A stretch of DNA of 64,000 nucleotides from Paenibacillus cookii (GCF_018333375.1 NZ_BORW01000012.1:62001-126000); one strand, 5' to 3'. Shown: positions 7,923 through 18,374, counted from the first letter of the stretch. Numbers and translations are program-made. The notes: a model not told the origin generated them from the sequence alone.

Positions 7923-10277
7923 ATGATGAGGTCATTATCGGTATTCTTAAAGGATATGGCTGCGACGGCCCGCAACCGTAAACTGCTCATTTCCATGATC
8001 GCGGTCATTTGCATTCCGGTGATGTATGCCGGACTGTTCCTGGGTGCCTTTTGGGACCCCTACGGCAAAATGGACCAGCTGCCCGTAGCGGTCGTCAATA
8101 ACGATACCGGGGCGAAGTACGGGGACGAGGAATTGCAGATCGGCAATGATCTCGTTGAGGAGTTGAAAAAAGGAGCGGACTTCGCCTGGAAGTTCGTCAG
8201 CCGCGACGAGGCCGAGAAGGGGATGGAGGAGAACCGCTATTATATGACGATCGTCATCCCTGAGGACTTCTCCTCCAAAGCCGCAACGGTGCTGGATGAA
8301 CATCCGCAGCCTTCGGAGATTATTTTCGAACCGAACGAGGGGTATAACTTCCTGGCTTCCCAAATCGGCGGGACGGCCGTCAAGGAAATCCGGGCCAAAG
8401 TATCCGAAAAAGTGACGGAGGCTTATTCCAAAAGCCTGTTTGAACAAATCACCAAGGTAGCGGACGGGCTCGGGGAAGCCGGAAAAGGAGCCTCGGAGCT
8501 GTCCGACGGCACGGTTAAGCTGAATGAGGGGGCTGCCAAGCTGAAAGAGAACTTAAGCAAAATGGTAGCGGGCACCGTCAAACTTCAACAGGGAGTCCAG
8601 CCGCTGGCAGGCGGTGCGGCCGATTTGCAGAAAGGCGCGTTGAGCTTGAAAGAAGGCTCGCAGCAGCTTGCAGGCGGTCTTGGACAACTCGCCTCGGCGC
8701 ATAAGCAGCTGGAAAACGGCGTGAGTGCATCGCATCAGGGCACGGTCCAATTAAAAGAAGGGCTGCAGGCCTCGGCGGCCGGCAGCGCGAAGCTGCAGAG
8801 CGGGCTTCAAAGCGCCGTGGAAGGCAGCGGCAAACTGCAAGCAGGATTGGCGGCCACACTGGAAGGCAGCGGCAAGCTGCAGGACGGCTTGAAGCAATCG
8901 GAGGCCGGCAGCGCAAAGCTGGCGGAAAGCATGAAAACGGCCGAAGCCGGGGGAGCCAAGGTCGCCGCAGGCGCCCAAAGCGTGGCGCAGGGCCTCCAGC
9001 AGCTGGCTCAGCAGAACCCCGAGCTGGCGCAAAACCCGGCTTTCCAGAAGCTTGTTGCAGCGAGCCAATCGGTAGCCAAAGGCACCGAAGAGCTGCATCA
9101 AGGGCAACAACAGCTTAGCGAGGGGACCTTCCAGCTGCATCAATCGCAGCGGCAGCTCGCAAGCGGAGCCGCGGGCCTGCATGACGGGCTGCGGCAGGTT
9201 TCGGGAGGCGCGGATGAGCTCGGCAAAGGCGCGAAGCAGCTGACGGCCGGGATGGAGCAGCTGCATCAAGGGCAAAAGGAGCTTCTTCAAGGGGCGACCC
9301 GGCTTGAAGCCGGGCAATCCAAGCTGGAATCCGGCATGAAGCAGTTCGGGACGAAGCTTGGCGAAGCGGCGGGAGGCGGCAAGCAGCTGGCAAGCGGCGC
9401 CGCGCAAATCGCCGAAGGCTCCGGCAAGCTGAAAGGCGGCATGAGCCAATTGGGCAGCGGCGTAGCGGCGATTGCGGACGGCTCCAAGCAGCTGGATGAC
9501 GGCGCCGGACAACTGACGGAAGGACTCGGCAAGCTGCAGGACGGCTCCGGGGAGCTTGCGTCCAAGCTGAACGAAGCCGCCGAAAAAAGCGGGGAAGTGA
9601 AGGCGGGGGACGAGAACTTTAAAATGTTCGCCGAACCGGTAAAAATTGAGGAGAAGAAGTTCTCCAAAGTTCCTAACTACGGAACGGGCTTCGCGCCGTA
9701 TTTCCTGTCCCTGGGACTGTTCGTGGGCGCTTTGATCTCGACCATCGTCATTCCGATGCGGGACAGTTCCGTGCTCGGGGCATCCGGGTTCAACCGGTTC
9801 ATCAGCCGGACGTTGTCGTTTGTCATGATGAGCGTATTGCAATCGTTGCTGTCGGCCATCATCATTCTTTACGGTTTGAAGCTCGATGTGCAAAACGTGC
9901 CTCTGTTCTACTTGTTTACGTTTATTACGAGTTTGTCCTTTATGTTCATGATTCAGGCCATCGTCACCTGGTTGGATCAGCCCGGACGCTTTGTCGTCAT
10001 CGTTTTGCTGATTTTCCAACTGACGACGAGCGCAGGCACGTTCCCGCTGGAGCTCATTCCGGACTGGATGAAAGCCCTCAATCCGCTCCTGCCAATGACG
10101 TACAGCGTGATCGGCTTCAAAGCGGTCGTGTCCACCGGCGATTTCGCGGCCATGTGGCAGCAAACGGCCGTGCTTGGCGCGGTAGGTATCGTCTTCCTGG
10201 CTCTGACGCTGGTTTACTTCCTGATGAAATCGCATAAAAGCGTCCTCGACCAACAGCAGTCTTCCGTGTCGGCCTAA
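7923..10277 (+). CDS. yhgE: YhgE/Pip-family membrane protein
   Basis: A 784-residue membrane protein. One transmembrane helix lies near residue 20-40, followed by an extracellular YhgE/Pip N-terminal domain. A long central region (about residues 195-560) consists of imperfect short repeats of the type L-x-x-G-x-x-x-L. Five to six membrane helices sit at the C-terminus, of the ABC-2 permease type (from TGFAPYFLSLGLFVGAL). Relatives include B. subtilis YhgE, the phage infection protein Pip and type VII secretion component EsaA; the function of this branch is unclear. AAGGAGAG precedes the ATG at 7923. It follows its likely regulator and ends in a terminator. Confidence 0.87.
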   Translation: MMRSLSVFLKDMAATARNRKLLISMIAVICIPVMYAGLFLGAFWDPYGKMDQLPVAVVNNDTGAKYGDEELQIGNDLVEELKKGADFAWKFVSRDEAEKGMEENRYYMTIVIPEDFSSKAATVLDEHPQPSEIIFEPNEGYNFLASQIGGTAVKEIRAKVSEKVTEAYSKSLFEQITKVADGLGEAGKGASELSDGTVKLNEGAAKLKENLSKMVAGTVKLQQGVQPLAGGAADLQKGALSLKEGSQQLAGGLGQLASAHKQLENGVSASHQGTVQLKEGLQASAAGSAKLQSGLQSAVEGSGKLQAGLAATLEGSGKLQDGLKQSEAGSAKLAESMKTAEAGGAKVAAGAQSVAQGLQQLAQQNPELAQNPAFQKLVAASQSVAKGTEELHQGQQQLSEGTFQLHQSQRQLASGAAGLHDGLRQVSGGADELGKGAKQLTAGMEQLHQGQKELLQGATRLEAGQSKLESGMKQFGTKLGEAAGGGKQLASGAAQIAEGSGKLKGGMSQLGSGVAAIADGSKQLDDGAGQLTEGLGKLQDGSGELASKLNEAAEKSGEVKAGDENFKMFAEPVKIEEKKFSKVPNYGTGFAPYFLSLGLFVGALISTIVIPMRDSSVLGASGFNRFISRTLSFVMMSVLQSLLSAIIILYGLKLDVQNVPLFYLFTFITSLSFMFMIQAIVTWLDQPGRFVVIVLLIFQLTTSAGTFPLELIPDWMKALNPLLPMTYSVIGFKAVVSTGDFAAMWQQTAVLGAVGIVFLALTLVYFLMKSHKSVLDQQQSSVSA

Positions 10278-10299
10278 TTTAACGGGAGGCATGAATAAG

Positions 10300-10343
10300 G
10301 GACCGTTCCCCAACGTTTCATTCGGGGGGCGGTCCCGTTTTTG
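10300..10343 (+). terminator. Rho-independent terminator after yhgE
   Basis: The stem GGGACCG...CGGTCCC, extended by C-rich and G-rich inner arms, is followed by GTTTTT. Confidence 0.85.
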
Positions 10344-10383
10344 ATTTCCGGCATGGTCCGTTGTATCCGGATGCCAAGCCTTT

Positions 10384-11259
10384 ATGGCTCCATGGGCCGA
10401 TCCAACCTTGCTTGATTCAGGCGGAACGGATGCCTTGGTGCCCTTTGCGTCGTACCTTGCATCCGAATCTTCGCGCGGCCGCGTGGTCGGCAATGTGATG
10501 AGCGGCTTGCTGCTCGGCATTATGCTCTCGCGCCCGCTGTCGATCCTGGTCGCCGATCTTTTTGGCTGGCATGCCGTATTTGTTTTGTCCGGCGCAGCCG
10601 TTTTGGTTTTGGCACTTGTATTGTCGAAGGTGCTGCCTGTGAGACGGCCTTCCTCGAGCGCTTCCTACCCGGCGCTGCTCGGATCGATGTGGCGATTGCT
10701 GCGAACCACCCCGCTTTTGCGCCGCCGGGCCGCGTATCATGCATGCGTGTTTGCGACGTTTAGCCTGTTTTGGACGACGGTTCCGTTCCTGTTGGCCGGC
10801 CCAATGTTTCATTTTTCCCAGAAAGCCATCGCGTTGTTCGCGCTTGCGGGCATCGCGGGCGCGGTTGCCGCGCCTGTGGCCGGACGGCTGGCAGACCGCG
10901 GCTGGACCAGGCCCGGAACAGGAATCGCGCTCGTTACGGTTGTCTTGTCGGTGTTGCTGCCGCTGGTCATCCGGACCGGTTCGCCGGTCGGCGTCGCGGT
11001 TCTCGTCGCTGCAGCCATATTGTTGGATGCGGGAGTATCCGCGAATCTTGTGCTTGGACAACGCGCGCTTTTCTCGCTGAGTCCCGAAATACGCAGCCGT
11101 TTGAACGGGCTTTTTATGGCTATTTTCTTTTTGGGCGGCGCCGCGGGCTCGGCGGTCGGGGGCTGGGCATACGCCACGGGAGGATGGAGCGCTGCGTTAT
11201 GGTTCGGTCTGACATTTCCGGTCGCTGCGATATTATATTTTGCCACGGAGAAAAAATAA
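10384..11259 (+). pseudogene. MFS transporter remnant lacking its 5' end
   Basis: The frame encodes about 290 residues that align in layout with the last eight or nine membrane helices of a drug-efflux MFS protein. It begins recognisably at [20 protein letters not shown] (helix 4 region, including the RGRVVG loop) and ends with [14 protein letters not shown]. The first three helices, about 100 residues, are missing. The preceding 20 residues look unrelated to the family, and no ribosome binding site precedes the ATG. It lies immediately after the yhgE terminator, so a deletion joined this fragment to yhgE. Expression of a working transporter is unlikely. Confidence 0.7.
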
Positions 11260-11343
11260 CGAATCACGCCGAGGGCAGGGGCTGTTGGCCGTTCGCTAAA
11301 AAATTCGGCTTGACAATATAAAGGGGATCATGCAATTTTACTG

Positions 11344-11364
11344 ATATCGAATATCGAATATTGA
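11344..11364 (+). repeat. Three tandem 7-bp repeats upstream of the TMEM175 gene
   Basis: ATATCGA, ATATCGA, ATATTGA lie head to tail about 35 bases before the start codon and about 30 bases after a TTGACA hexamer (11310-11315 region). This could be an operator or part of the transcript leader. Confidence 0.4.
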
Positions 11365-11397
11365 ATAGAGCGCGGAAGCGGGAAAAGGGGAACCACT

Positions 11398-11973
11398 CTG
11401 AAAGCAAATCGCATGGAAGCGTTCAGCGATGGCGTGCTGGCGATTATCATTACGATCATGGTCCTGGAATTCAAAGTGCCGGAAGGCCATGACTGGCATG
11501 CGTTGATCGGCCTTGGGCCGAAAGTTCTTAGCTACATTTTCAGCTTCGTGTATGTCGGCATTTACTGGAACAATCATCATCACTTGCTGCACATGGTTCG
11601 AACGATGAACGGCCGGTTAATGTGGCTTAACCTGCTGCTTCTGTTCTGGTTGTCCCTGGTGCCGTTCACGACGGCCTGGATGGGGGAAAGCCATTTTGCA
11701 GCCACTCCTACGGCATTGTACGGCATGGTTTTAATGCTGGCGGCGTTCTCGTACTGGCTGCTTCAGCGCACGATCATGAACCAGCATGCCGGCGACTCCT
11801 CCTTCGTCGTAACGATGGGGAAAGACTGGAAAGGGAAATTGTCTCCGCTGCTCTACTTGTTCGCGGTTTTGACCGCTTACGTGAGTCCATGGTTGTCCGG
11901 CATCTTTTTCGTGCTTGTTGCCGTGGTGTGGTTCATGCCGGATCAACGGATCGAGCGTACCTTAAGCCATTAA
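11398..11973 (+). CDS. TMEM175-family potassium channel (DUF1211), CTG start likely
   Basis: A 191-residue membrane protein with six hydrophobic segments. Bacterial TMEM175 proteins carry the filter motif R-x-x-x-F-S-D in helix 1, and here RMEAFSDGVLAIIITIMVLE fits it. The arginine lies before the first ATG (11413), so a start at that ATG would cut the motif. An upstream CTG at 11398 gives MKANRMEAFSDG and has AAAAGGGG exactly 7 bases before it. I therefore prefer CTG initiation, a rare choice. The protein should conduct potassium across the membrane. The gene is followed by a bidirectional terminator. Confidence 0.8.
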   Translation: MKANRMEAFSDGVLAIIITIMVLEFKVPEGHDWHALIGLGPKVLSYIFSFVYVGIYWNNHHHLLHMVRTMNGRLMWLNLLLLFWLSLVPFTTAWMGESHFAATPTALYGMVLMLAAFSYWLLQRTIMNQHAGDSSFVVTMGKDWKGKLSPLLYLFAVLTAYVSPWLSGIFFVLVAVVWFMPDQRIERTLSH

Positions 11974-12022
11974 AAAAACTCTTCGAATCCCGCGTTTCAA
12001 GCGGGCTTCGAAGAGTTTTTTT
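11973..12022 (+). terminator. Bidirectional terminator between TMEM175 and SLH genes
   Basis: AAAAAACTCTTCGAA pairs with TTCGAAGAGTTTTTT, with an inner CCCGC/GCGGG stem. It has an A-run on one side and a T-run on the other. Confidence 0.88.
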
Positions 12023-12074
12023 CGCTGATGCGGCACCTCGGCGCGCGATATCTCCGAATCTTCACAAGGTCCCG

Positions 12075-12764
12075 TTATTTGGAAGAATCCTGGGAGCTTT
12101 GCGGCTTCGTTGGATCGTTGGTCTTGGCCTGCTTCTCATAAAGCGCGATCGCTTTGTATAAAATCGAAGCGGCATCTTCCCGCGTTATTTGGGTTTGCGG
12201 ATGGAAACGGCCCGACTCGTCAAGATCAACCAAACCGTAGTGCAGGGCGCGCTGAATCGTGCCCTGGTATTCGACGGTCAACTGGTCTTCATCGGCGAGG
12301 GCTGCAGGAACCAGATTGATCATAGGGAAACGCTTCGTCGACTCCAAAGCCTGCATGACATAATGGACAAACTGCTCTTTGGTCACGGCGCCTGCCGGAT
12401 CGGCGTCGGCGGGCAAATCGAGCCCGCGGTCATGCGCAGCAACAAATGAAGCATGATACCAAGCATCCGCAGGGATGCTTGTGAAATACGCGCCGCCCGG
12501 GCCCGTTTTGTCATCGCTTGCCGGCGCATCGGCTAACAGGCCGCGTGCGATCATGGCCATGCCTTGGGCCAACAGGAGCCGTTCGCCTGGCGCAAACCGG
12601 TCGGCGGCAACGCCCGTCACGACTCCCTTGGCCTGCAAAGCTTCGATTTGTTGCTTGGCGCCGCTTTCGCCGATGTCCCGAAAAGATGCCGAAGCCAAGG
12701 CGGAGCCGGCCGCCGATACCAGCAGGGCGAAAGACAGGGCGGTTACAGTCCAGGTTTTTTTCAT
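12075..12764 (-). CDS. Secreted S-layer-homology (SLH) domain protein
   Basis: A 229-residue exported protein. A signal peptide spans residues 1-26 with likely cleavage after ALASA. Three SLH-like segments follow: ASFRDIGESGAKQQIEALQAKGVVTG, a middle one around DAWYHASFVAAHDRGLDLP, and YQGTIQRALHYGLVDLDESGRFHPQTQITREDAASILYKAI. SLH domains bind pyruvylated cell wall polymer, so the protein probably sits on the cell surface. The tail is rich in lysine, glutamine and serine. An AAGGAGA site precedes the ATG. No catalytic domain is attached. Confidence 0.85.
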   Translation of the reverse strand: MKKTWTVTALSFALLVSAAGSALASASFRDIGESGAKQQIEALQAKGVVTGVAADRFAPGERLLLAQGMAMIARGLLADAPASDDKTGPGGAYFTSIPADAWYHASFVAAHDRGLDLPADADPAGAVTKEQFVHYVMQALESTKRFPMINLVPAALADEDQLTVEYQGTIQRALHYGLVDLDESGRFHPQTQITREDAASILYKAIALYEKQAKTNDPTKPQSSQDSSK

Positions 12765-13227
12765 GGGATGTAGTCTCCTTCTCCATAAGCTTTGATAGAT
12801 TACCGCATTTTAACAAACGGCCCGGAAGGCAAAAATGTTTCAAGCAACGATGAATCCATGTGCAAGGGGAGTATTATGGCCGGTGGAGGAAAATCCAGGA
12901 TGCGCCATGCATTTTTATTCGGCATTTATAGTATTTAACCGGAAAACGCTTTAATGCGGCACTGCAAATCATTATTTATCGGGCTCATAAAAACTTTGAA
13001 TTGCGCTGCTTTTAGGGCAGTGATAAAATAAAAAAACCAATTCTTGCTGAATAAATATCAATACCCATTCCCCTAAGCAACAAGGTTGTCCGCTGTTGTA
13101 AGTTACCCCATTCCCCAATCTTAGTCACTGTTTTGTTCTGTAGCCAATGATCGTCTCGACGTGGTTTTGTTTTGCCGTACCCGAAATTAAGTCATTATTC
13201 ATTCTGAAGACAGAAAGGTTGCTTTCC
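12765..13227 (+). promoter_or_regulatory. Long leader and promoter region of the glutamate synthase gene
   Basis: 463 bases without a gene. The best promoter is TTGCGC (13001-13006), 17 bases, then TAAAAT (13024-13029) with an extended TGA, about 200 bases before the start codon. The resulting long 5' leader may carry regulation. I could not identify a T-box or a TnrA/GltC site by eye. Confidence 0.5.
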
Positions 13228-16200
13228 ATGAGACATACGGTACTTCCCCCTAAACAGGGACTTTATGATCCGCAGTTTGAAAAAGACGCCTGCGGCATGG
13301 GGTTTGTTGCTCACATCAAGGGCAGGGCTTCCCATGAAATCGTCACCCAGGCGCTGACGATGCTCGAAAATATGGAGCATCGGGGCGGACAGGGCAGCGA
13401 ACCGAATTCCGGTGACGGAGCCGGGATTATGCTGCAGATTCCGCATCGTTTTTTTGCCGAAGAGGCGCAAAAACAAGGTTTCGAGCTTCCGGAGCCCGGG
13501 CAATACGGAGCAGGCATGTTGTTTCTATCCCATGATGAGGCCGTTCGTGAGGCTCATGAGAGCCGGCTGATTCAGATCATTAAGGAAGAAGGGCAGAAAT
13601 TCCTCGGATTCCGCGACGTCCCGACCTACGACGAAATGCTCGGCAAATCGGCCAAAGAAGCCAAGCCTTACGTACGCCAGGTGTTTATCGGACGCAGCGC
13701 CGACCTGAAAGAAGATTTGGATTTCGAGCGCAAGCTGTACATCATCCGCAGACGCGCGGAACGGGCCATTCGTTACGGCGGCACGCCTGAAGGCGAAACG
13801 TTCTACATTTCCAGCCTGTCCTGCCGGAAAATCGTATACAAAGGGATGCTGACGACGGCGCAGGTCGGCCAATTTTACCTTGATCTGCAAAACGAAGCGG
13901 TCGAAACGGCCATCGCGCTCGTCCACTCCCGTTTCAGCACGAATACCTTCCCGAGCTGGGAGCGGGCGCACCCGTACCGCTTCATGATCCATAACGGCGA
14001 AATCAACACGCTGCGCGGCAACGTCAACTGGATGCATGCCCGCCAATCCTTGTTCAAAAGCGACGTTTTCGGCGCCGACCTGGACAAGGTAAAGCCGGTC
14101 ATCAATCCGGACGGTTCGGATACGGCGATGTTCGACAACACGTTTGAGTTCCTCTATCTGAGCGGCCGTTCCCTGCCGCACGTGGCCATGATGATGGTGC
14201 CGGAGCCGTGGAACAACCATGAAACGATGGACGAAACGAAAAAAGCGTTCTACGAATACCACAGCACGCTGATGGAGCCGTGGGACGGGCCTGCGGCCAT
14301 GGCGTTCACGGACGGCGTGCAAATCGGGGCGATCCTGGACCGGAACGGCCTGAGACCTTCCCGTTATTACGTGACCAAAGACGATTTGATCGTCCTGTCC
14401 TCCGAAGCGGGCGTGCTCGACATCGCGCCGGAAAACGTGCTGTACAAGGACCGGCTGCGCCCGGGCCGCATGCTGCTGGTCGACACGAAGGAAGGGCGCA
14501 TCATTTCCGACGAGGAAGTCAAGGCGCAAATCGCCTCCGAGCAGCCTTACCGGCAGTGGCTCGACGAGCATTTGGTCAACCTGGATGAGCTTCCGGACGC
14601 GCCGGAGCTGCCGAATCCGAAGCATGACAACGTGACGCAGCTGCAGCTGGCGTTCGGCTATACGTTCGAGGAGCTGCGCAAAGTGTTGGAGCCGATGGCG
14701 GCTACCGGCATGGAGGCGCTCGCCTCGATGGGGTACGACGCTCCGCTGGCCGTGCTGTCCGACAAGCCGCAGCGTTTGTACAATTACTTTAAGCAAATGT
14801 TCGCGCAGGTCACGAACCCGCCGATCGACGCGATCCGCGAGGAGATCATCACGTCGACCGCAACGACGATCGGACCGGAGCGCAACCTGCTGCATCCGGA
14901 GCCGGAAAGCTGCCGGCAGATCCGGCTGGACACGCCGATCCTCTCCAACGAGGATTTCGCGAAAATCCGCCATGTGCATCGTCCGGGCTTCAAGTCGATG
15001 ACAATTCCGATCTTTTTCACGGCGGCGGACGGGGCCGAAGGTTTGCGTCAGGCGCTTGACGTGCTGTGCGAAGCCGCGGACCGCGTGATTGCCAAAGGCC
15101 ATAACATCCTGATTTTGTCGGATCGCGGCGTCGACCGCGAAAATGCGGCGATTCCGGCGCTGCTGGCCGTTTCCTGCCTGCATCACCACCTGATCCGCCA
15201 GGGAACGCGCACGAAGGTGAGCATCCTGCTGGAATCCGCCGAACCGCGCGAAGTGCATCATTACGCGCTGCTGCTCGGTTACGGCGTCAGCGCGGTCAAC
15301 CCTTACCTCGCTTTCGAGACGCTGGACGACATGATCCGGCAGGGGCTGCTGCGCGGCGTAACGCATGAAAAAGCCGTCAAAAACTATATTAAAGCGGCGA
15401 CGAAAAGCGTCGTGAAAATATTGTCCAAAATGGGCATTTCCACGATCCAGTCCTACCGCGGAGCCCAGATTTTCGAGGCGGTGGGCCTGAAGGAAGAATT
15501 CGTGGAGCGATACTTTACCAACACGCCGTCCCGGATCGGCGGCATCGGCCTGGAAGAGGTGGCGGCCGAAGCGCTGGCGCACCACAACCGCGCCTTCACC
15601 GACAAGGACGGCAACGACAAGGTGCTGGACTCCGGCGGCGAATACCAATGGCGCAAAGACGGGGAAGAGCATCTGTTCAACCCGCAAACGATCCACCTGC
15701 TGCAGCAGGCCGTGCGCACCGGCGATTACCAGGTGTATAAAAAATACGCCAAGCTGGTGCAGGGCGAAAACGAGCAGCGGATGACCATCCGTTCCATGCT
15801 GAAGCTGAAGCCGGCGGGACCTGCCGTGCCGCTCGAAGAGGTCGAGCCGGTCGAATCCATCATGCGCCGTTTCAAGACCGGGGCGATGTCCTTTGGTTCG
15901 ATCAGCAAGGAAGCGCATGAAAGCCTGGCGATCGCGATGAACCGGATCGGCGGCAAAAGCAACACCGGCGAAGGCGGGGAAGATCCCGCGCGTTACATTC
16001 CGGATGCGAACGGCGATTCCCGCCGCAGCGCCATCAAGCAGGTTGCGTCGGGCCGATTCGGCGTCACGTCGCATTACCTGGTGAATGCCGACGAAATCCA
16101 GATCAAGATGGCGCAAGGCGCCAAGCCGGGCGAAGGCGGGCAGCTGCCCGGCCGCAAAGTGTACCCGTGGGTAGCCGAAGTGCGCGGTTCCACGCCGGGG

Positions 16201-17826
16201 GTCGGCCTCATTTCGCCGCCGCCGCATCATGACATCTATTCGATCGAGGATTTGGCGGAGCTGATCTATGATCTGAAGAACGCCAACCCGAGAGCAAGCA
16301 TTAACGTCAAACTCGTATCCGAAGTGGGCGTCGGCACCATCGCGGCCGGCGTCGCCAAAGGCAGAGCCGACATCATTCTGGTCAGCGGGTATGACGGCGG
16401 CACGGGAGCATCGCCGCAAAGCTCGATCCGCCATGCCGGCATGCCGTGGGAGCTCGGGCTCGCGGAAACGCATCAGACGCTGATCCTGAACAATCTGCGC
16501 GACCGCGTCGTGCTGGAGACGGACGGCAAAATGCTGAACGGACGCGACCTGGCCGTCGCCGCGCTGCTGGGGGCCGAGGAATACGGCTTCTCCACCGCGC
16601 CGCTGATTGCGCTCGGCTGCATCATGATGCGCGTCTGCCAAATGGATACGTGCCCGGTCGGCGTCGCCACGCAAAATCCGGAGCTGCGCAAGCATTTTAT
16701 GGGCGATCCGGCCCATGTCGTCAACTTCATGAAATTCGTGGCCGAAGATCTGCGCGAGCTGATGGCCGAGCTGGGCTTCCGTACCGTACAAGAAATGATC
16801 GGACGTACCGATTGCCTGGATGCAGATGCGGTCAGCGACCATTGGAAGCGGAAGGGCATCGATTTGTCCGCGCTGCTGCACATGCCGGACATTCCGGAAG
16901 ACAGCACGCGTTACCGCAGCAAAACGCAAAACCATGGTTTGGAAGAAACGCTGGATATGCGCCGCCTGCTTTCCCTCGCTGAACCGGCGCTGGAAAACGG
17001 GGCAGCCGTATCGGGCACGCTTCCGATCACCAACGTGGACCGGGCCGTCGGCACGATCCTGGGCAGCGAGGTCACGCGGAAATACGGCGCGGCCGGGCTT
17101 CCGGAGGATACGATATCCTTCACATTTACGGGAACCGCCGGCCAAAGCTTCGGGGCATTCGTGCCGAAAGGCATGACCCTGACGGTCGTGGGCGATGCCA
17201 ACGACTATACGGGCAAAGGCCTCTCCGGCGGCAAGCTGATCGTGAAGCCGTCGGATCAAGCGACCTTCAAAGCCGAAGAGAATATCATTATCGGCAACAC
17301 CGCGTTTTACGGGGCGACCAGCGGCGAAGCGTACATCAACGGGATTGCCGGCGAACGTTTTGCCGTCCGGAACTCCGGAGCTTCGGTCGTCGTCGAAGGC
17401 GTTGGCGACCACGGCTGCGAATACATGACGGGCGGACGCGTCGTCGTGCTGGGCGGCACGGGACGCAACTTTGCGGCCGGCATGTCCGGAGGAATCGCGT
17501 ATGTCTACGATCCGGAGAATAACTTCATCCAGCGCTGCAACCTGGAAATGGTGCTGCTGGAGCGGGTGGAGGAAATCGAAGAGGCGGAAGAACTGAAACA
17601 GCTGATTCAAAAGCACGTATCCTATACAGGCAGCGCCATGGGACAAAGAGTGCTCGAAAACTGGGATCAAAACTTGAATCAGTTCGTGCGGGTCATTCCG
17701 AAGGATTACAAACGGATGACGCAGCATATCCGCAAGGTTCAAGAAAAAGGACTGACGGGCGAAGCGGCCCTGATGGCGGCCTTCGAAGCCAACATGAGAG
17801 AGCTTGCCAGAACCGGCAGTCAATAA
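13228..17826 (+). CDS. gltB: Glutamate synthase large subunit
   Basis: A 1532-residue enzyme transferring the amide of glutamine to 2-oxoglutarate. Cys22 ([10 protein letters not shown]) is the glutaminase nucleophile after removal of a short propeptide. The amidotransferase domain (to about 430) is followed by the central domain, the FMN/2-oxoglutarate synthase domain ([23 protein letters not shown]), the iron-sulfur cysteines in [15 protein letters not shown], and the C-terminal GXGXG beta-helix. The ATG at 13228 has GAAAGG 9 bases upstream and matches the family start; an upstream in-frame ATG is unlikely. The NADPH-binding small subunit (gltD) is not adjacent, unlike in B. subtilis gltAB, and a terminator follows at once. 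Confidence 0.95.
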   Translation: MRHTVLPPKQGLYDPQFEKDACGMGFVAHIKGRASHEIVTQALTMLENMEHRGGQGSEPNSGDGAGIMLQIPHRFFAEEAQKQGFELPEPGQYGAGMLFLSHDEAVREAHESRLIQIIKEEGQKFLGFRDVPTYDEMLGKSAKEAKPYVRQVFIGRSADLKEDLDFERKLYIIRRRAERAIRYGGTPEGETFYISSLSCRKIVYKGMLTTAQVGQFYLDLQNEAVETAIALVHSRFSTNTFPSWERAHPYRFMIHNGEINTLRGNVNWMHARQSLFKSDVFGADLDKVKPVINPDGSDTAMFDNTFEFLYLSGRSLPHVAMMMVPEPWNNHETMDETKKAFYEYHSTLMEPWDGPAAMAFTDGVQIGAILDRNGLRPSRYYVTKDDLIVLSSEAGVLDIAPENVLYKDRLRPGRMLLVDTKEGRIISDEEVKAQIASEQPYRQWLDEHLVNLDELPDAPELPNPKHDNVTQLQLAFGYTFEELRKVLEPMAATGMEALASMGYDAPLAVLSDKPQRLYNYFKQMFAQVTNPPIDAIREEIITSTATTIGPERNLLHPEPESCRQIRLDTPILSNEDFAKIRHVHRPGFKSMTIPIFFTAADGAEGLRQALDVLCEAADRVIAKGHNILILSDRGVDRENAAIPALLAVSCLHHHLIRQGTRTKVSILLESAEPREVHHYALLLGYGVSAVNPYLAFETLDDMIRQGLLRGVTHEKAVKNYIKAATKSVVKILSKMGISTIQSYRGAQIFEAVGLKEEFVERYFTNTPSRIGGIGLEEVAAEALAHHNRAFTDKDGNDKVLDSGGEYQWRKDGEEHLFNPQTIHLLQQAVRTGDYQVYKKYAKLVQGENEQRMTIRSMLKLKPAGPAVPLEEVEPVESIMRRFKTGAMSFGSISKEAHESLAIAMNRIGGKSNTGEGGEDPARYIPDANGDSRRSAIKQVASGRFGVTSHYLVNADEIQIKMAQGAKPGEGGQLPGRKVYPWVAEVRGSTPGVGLISPPPHHDIYSIEDLAELIYDLKNANPRASINVKLVSEVGVGTIAAGVAKGRADIILVSGYDGGTGASPQSSIRHAGMPWELGLAETHQTLILNNLRDRVVLETDGKMLNGRDLAVAALLGAEEYGFSTAPLIALGCIMMRVCQMDTCPVGVATQNPELRKHFMGDPAHVVNFMKFVAEDLRELMAELGFRTVQEMIGRTDCLDADAVSDHWKRKGIDLSALLHMPDIPEDSTRYRSKTQNHGLEETLDMRRLLSLAEPALENGAAVSGTLPITNVDRAVGTILGSEVTRKYGAAGLPEDTISFTFTGTAGQSFGAFVPKGMTLTVVGDANDYTGKGLSGGKLIVKPSDQATFKAEENIIIGNTAFYGATSGEAYINGIAGERFAVRNSGASVVVEGVGDHGCEYMTGGRVVVLGGTGRNFAAGMSGGIAYVYDPENNFIQRCNLEMVLLERVEEIEEAEELKQLIQKHVSYTGSAMGQRVLENWDQNLNQFVRVIPKDYKRMTQHIRKVQEKGLTGEAALMAAFEANMRELARTGSQ

Positions 17827-17863
17827 GTCATAACATTTTCGTGAACGTGTAGGCTCGGTCATA

Positions 17864-17919
17864 AACGGGTCTGTGATTCGGGCTCCGAAAGGAGACAGAA
17901 CTCGCAGACCCGTTTTTTT
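17864..17919 (+). terminator. Rho-independent terminator after gltB
   Basis: AACGGGTCTG pairs with CAGACCCGTT around a 31-base loop, followed by a run of seven Ts. Confidence 0.82.
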
Positions 17920-17989
17920 CGACAAAAATAGAACTATATTTAAGAGACAAATTCTCCATCAGACGACAGCATCACGGACGTTCTTGGGA

Positions 17990-17995
17990 TATAAT
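17990..17995 (+). promoter_or_regulatory. Sigma-A -10 box (TATAAT) upstream of a small gene
   Basis: A perfect TATAAT lies about 105 bases before the small reading frame at 18101. The -35 is poor. Confidence 0.4.
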
Positions 17996-18100
17996 AGAAA
18001 AGTCCTATTCTCTTTGGTCAAGGAGACTCGACTTGAGGATAAGACGGATGATCTGATTCTATGATGAATAAATCGATGAGTGGAGCGAGGGTATCTTTCG

Positions 18101-18268
18101 ATGAGAGAAGAGAAGGAGTTTGGTACCGAAGCACGGACCGATCATGAGCATCCGGCGCAGACCCATGTGGATATCCTTAAAGTACTGGAGCAATGCGGGA
18201 TACACCCCGACAGCTGGCATAGCTACTGTAAGCGGCAGGATCGTTTGGTAGGGCTGGAACCCAAATAG
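18101..18268 (+). CDS. Small hypothetical protein (55 aa)
   Basis: A 55-residue acidic-to-neutral protein starting MREEKEFGTEARTDHEH and containing a likely helical segment, VDILKVLEQCGIHPDSWHSYC. A GAGCGAGGG stretch lies about 9 bases upstream and a TATAAT box further upstream. No family is recognised. Composition (amphipathic helix, Trp, two Cys) looks protein-like, but without a search for homologues it could be spurious. Confidence 0.4.
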   Translation: MREEKEFGTEARTDHEHPAQTHVDILKVLEQCGIHPDSWHSYCKRQDRLVGLEPK

Positions 18269-18374
18269 ATCCGTTCATTCCGGCTGAATACTGCTTGCAG
18301 GCTCCTACTTTTTCTATGGTAACTTGGGTTGAAACGTTGGATCTGCCTATCTGTTGTATAGAATTGCGGCAAAT

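Noticed and set aside
8480-9590. Repeats in yhgE resembling a CRISPR or tandem-repeat array
   Set aside because: The periodicity is that of the encoded protein repeat, with variable units and no constant spacers.
8751-10520. A 589-codon minus-strand frame opposite yhgE
   Set aside because: Shadow of the repeat-rich coding region; low-complexity translation.
12765-13227. A T-box or glutamate-synthase riboswitch in the long gltB leader
   Set aside because: No T-box sequence, specifier loop or terminator/antiterminator pair was recognised.
13525-17925. A 1466-codon open frame on the strand opposite glutamate synthase
   Set aside because: It is the antisense shadow of gltB, produced by GC-rich third positions; it has no ribosome binding site and no family motifs.
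18033-18056. A seven-codon reading frame (TTG start) with AAGGAG 7 bases upstream, a possible leader peptide
   Set aside because: Too short to support; no attenuator structure could be linked to it.
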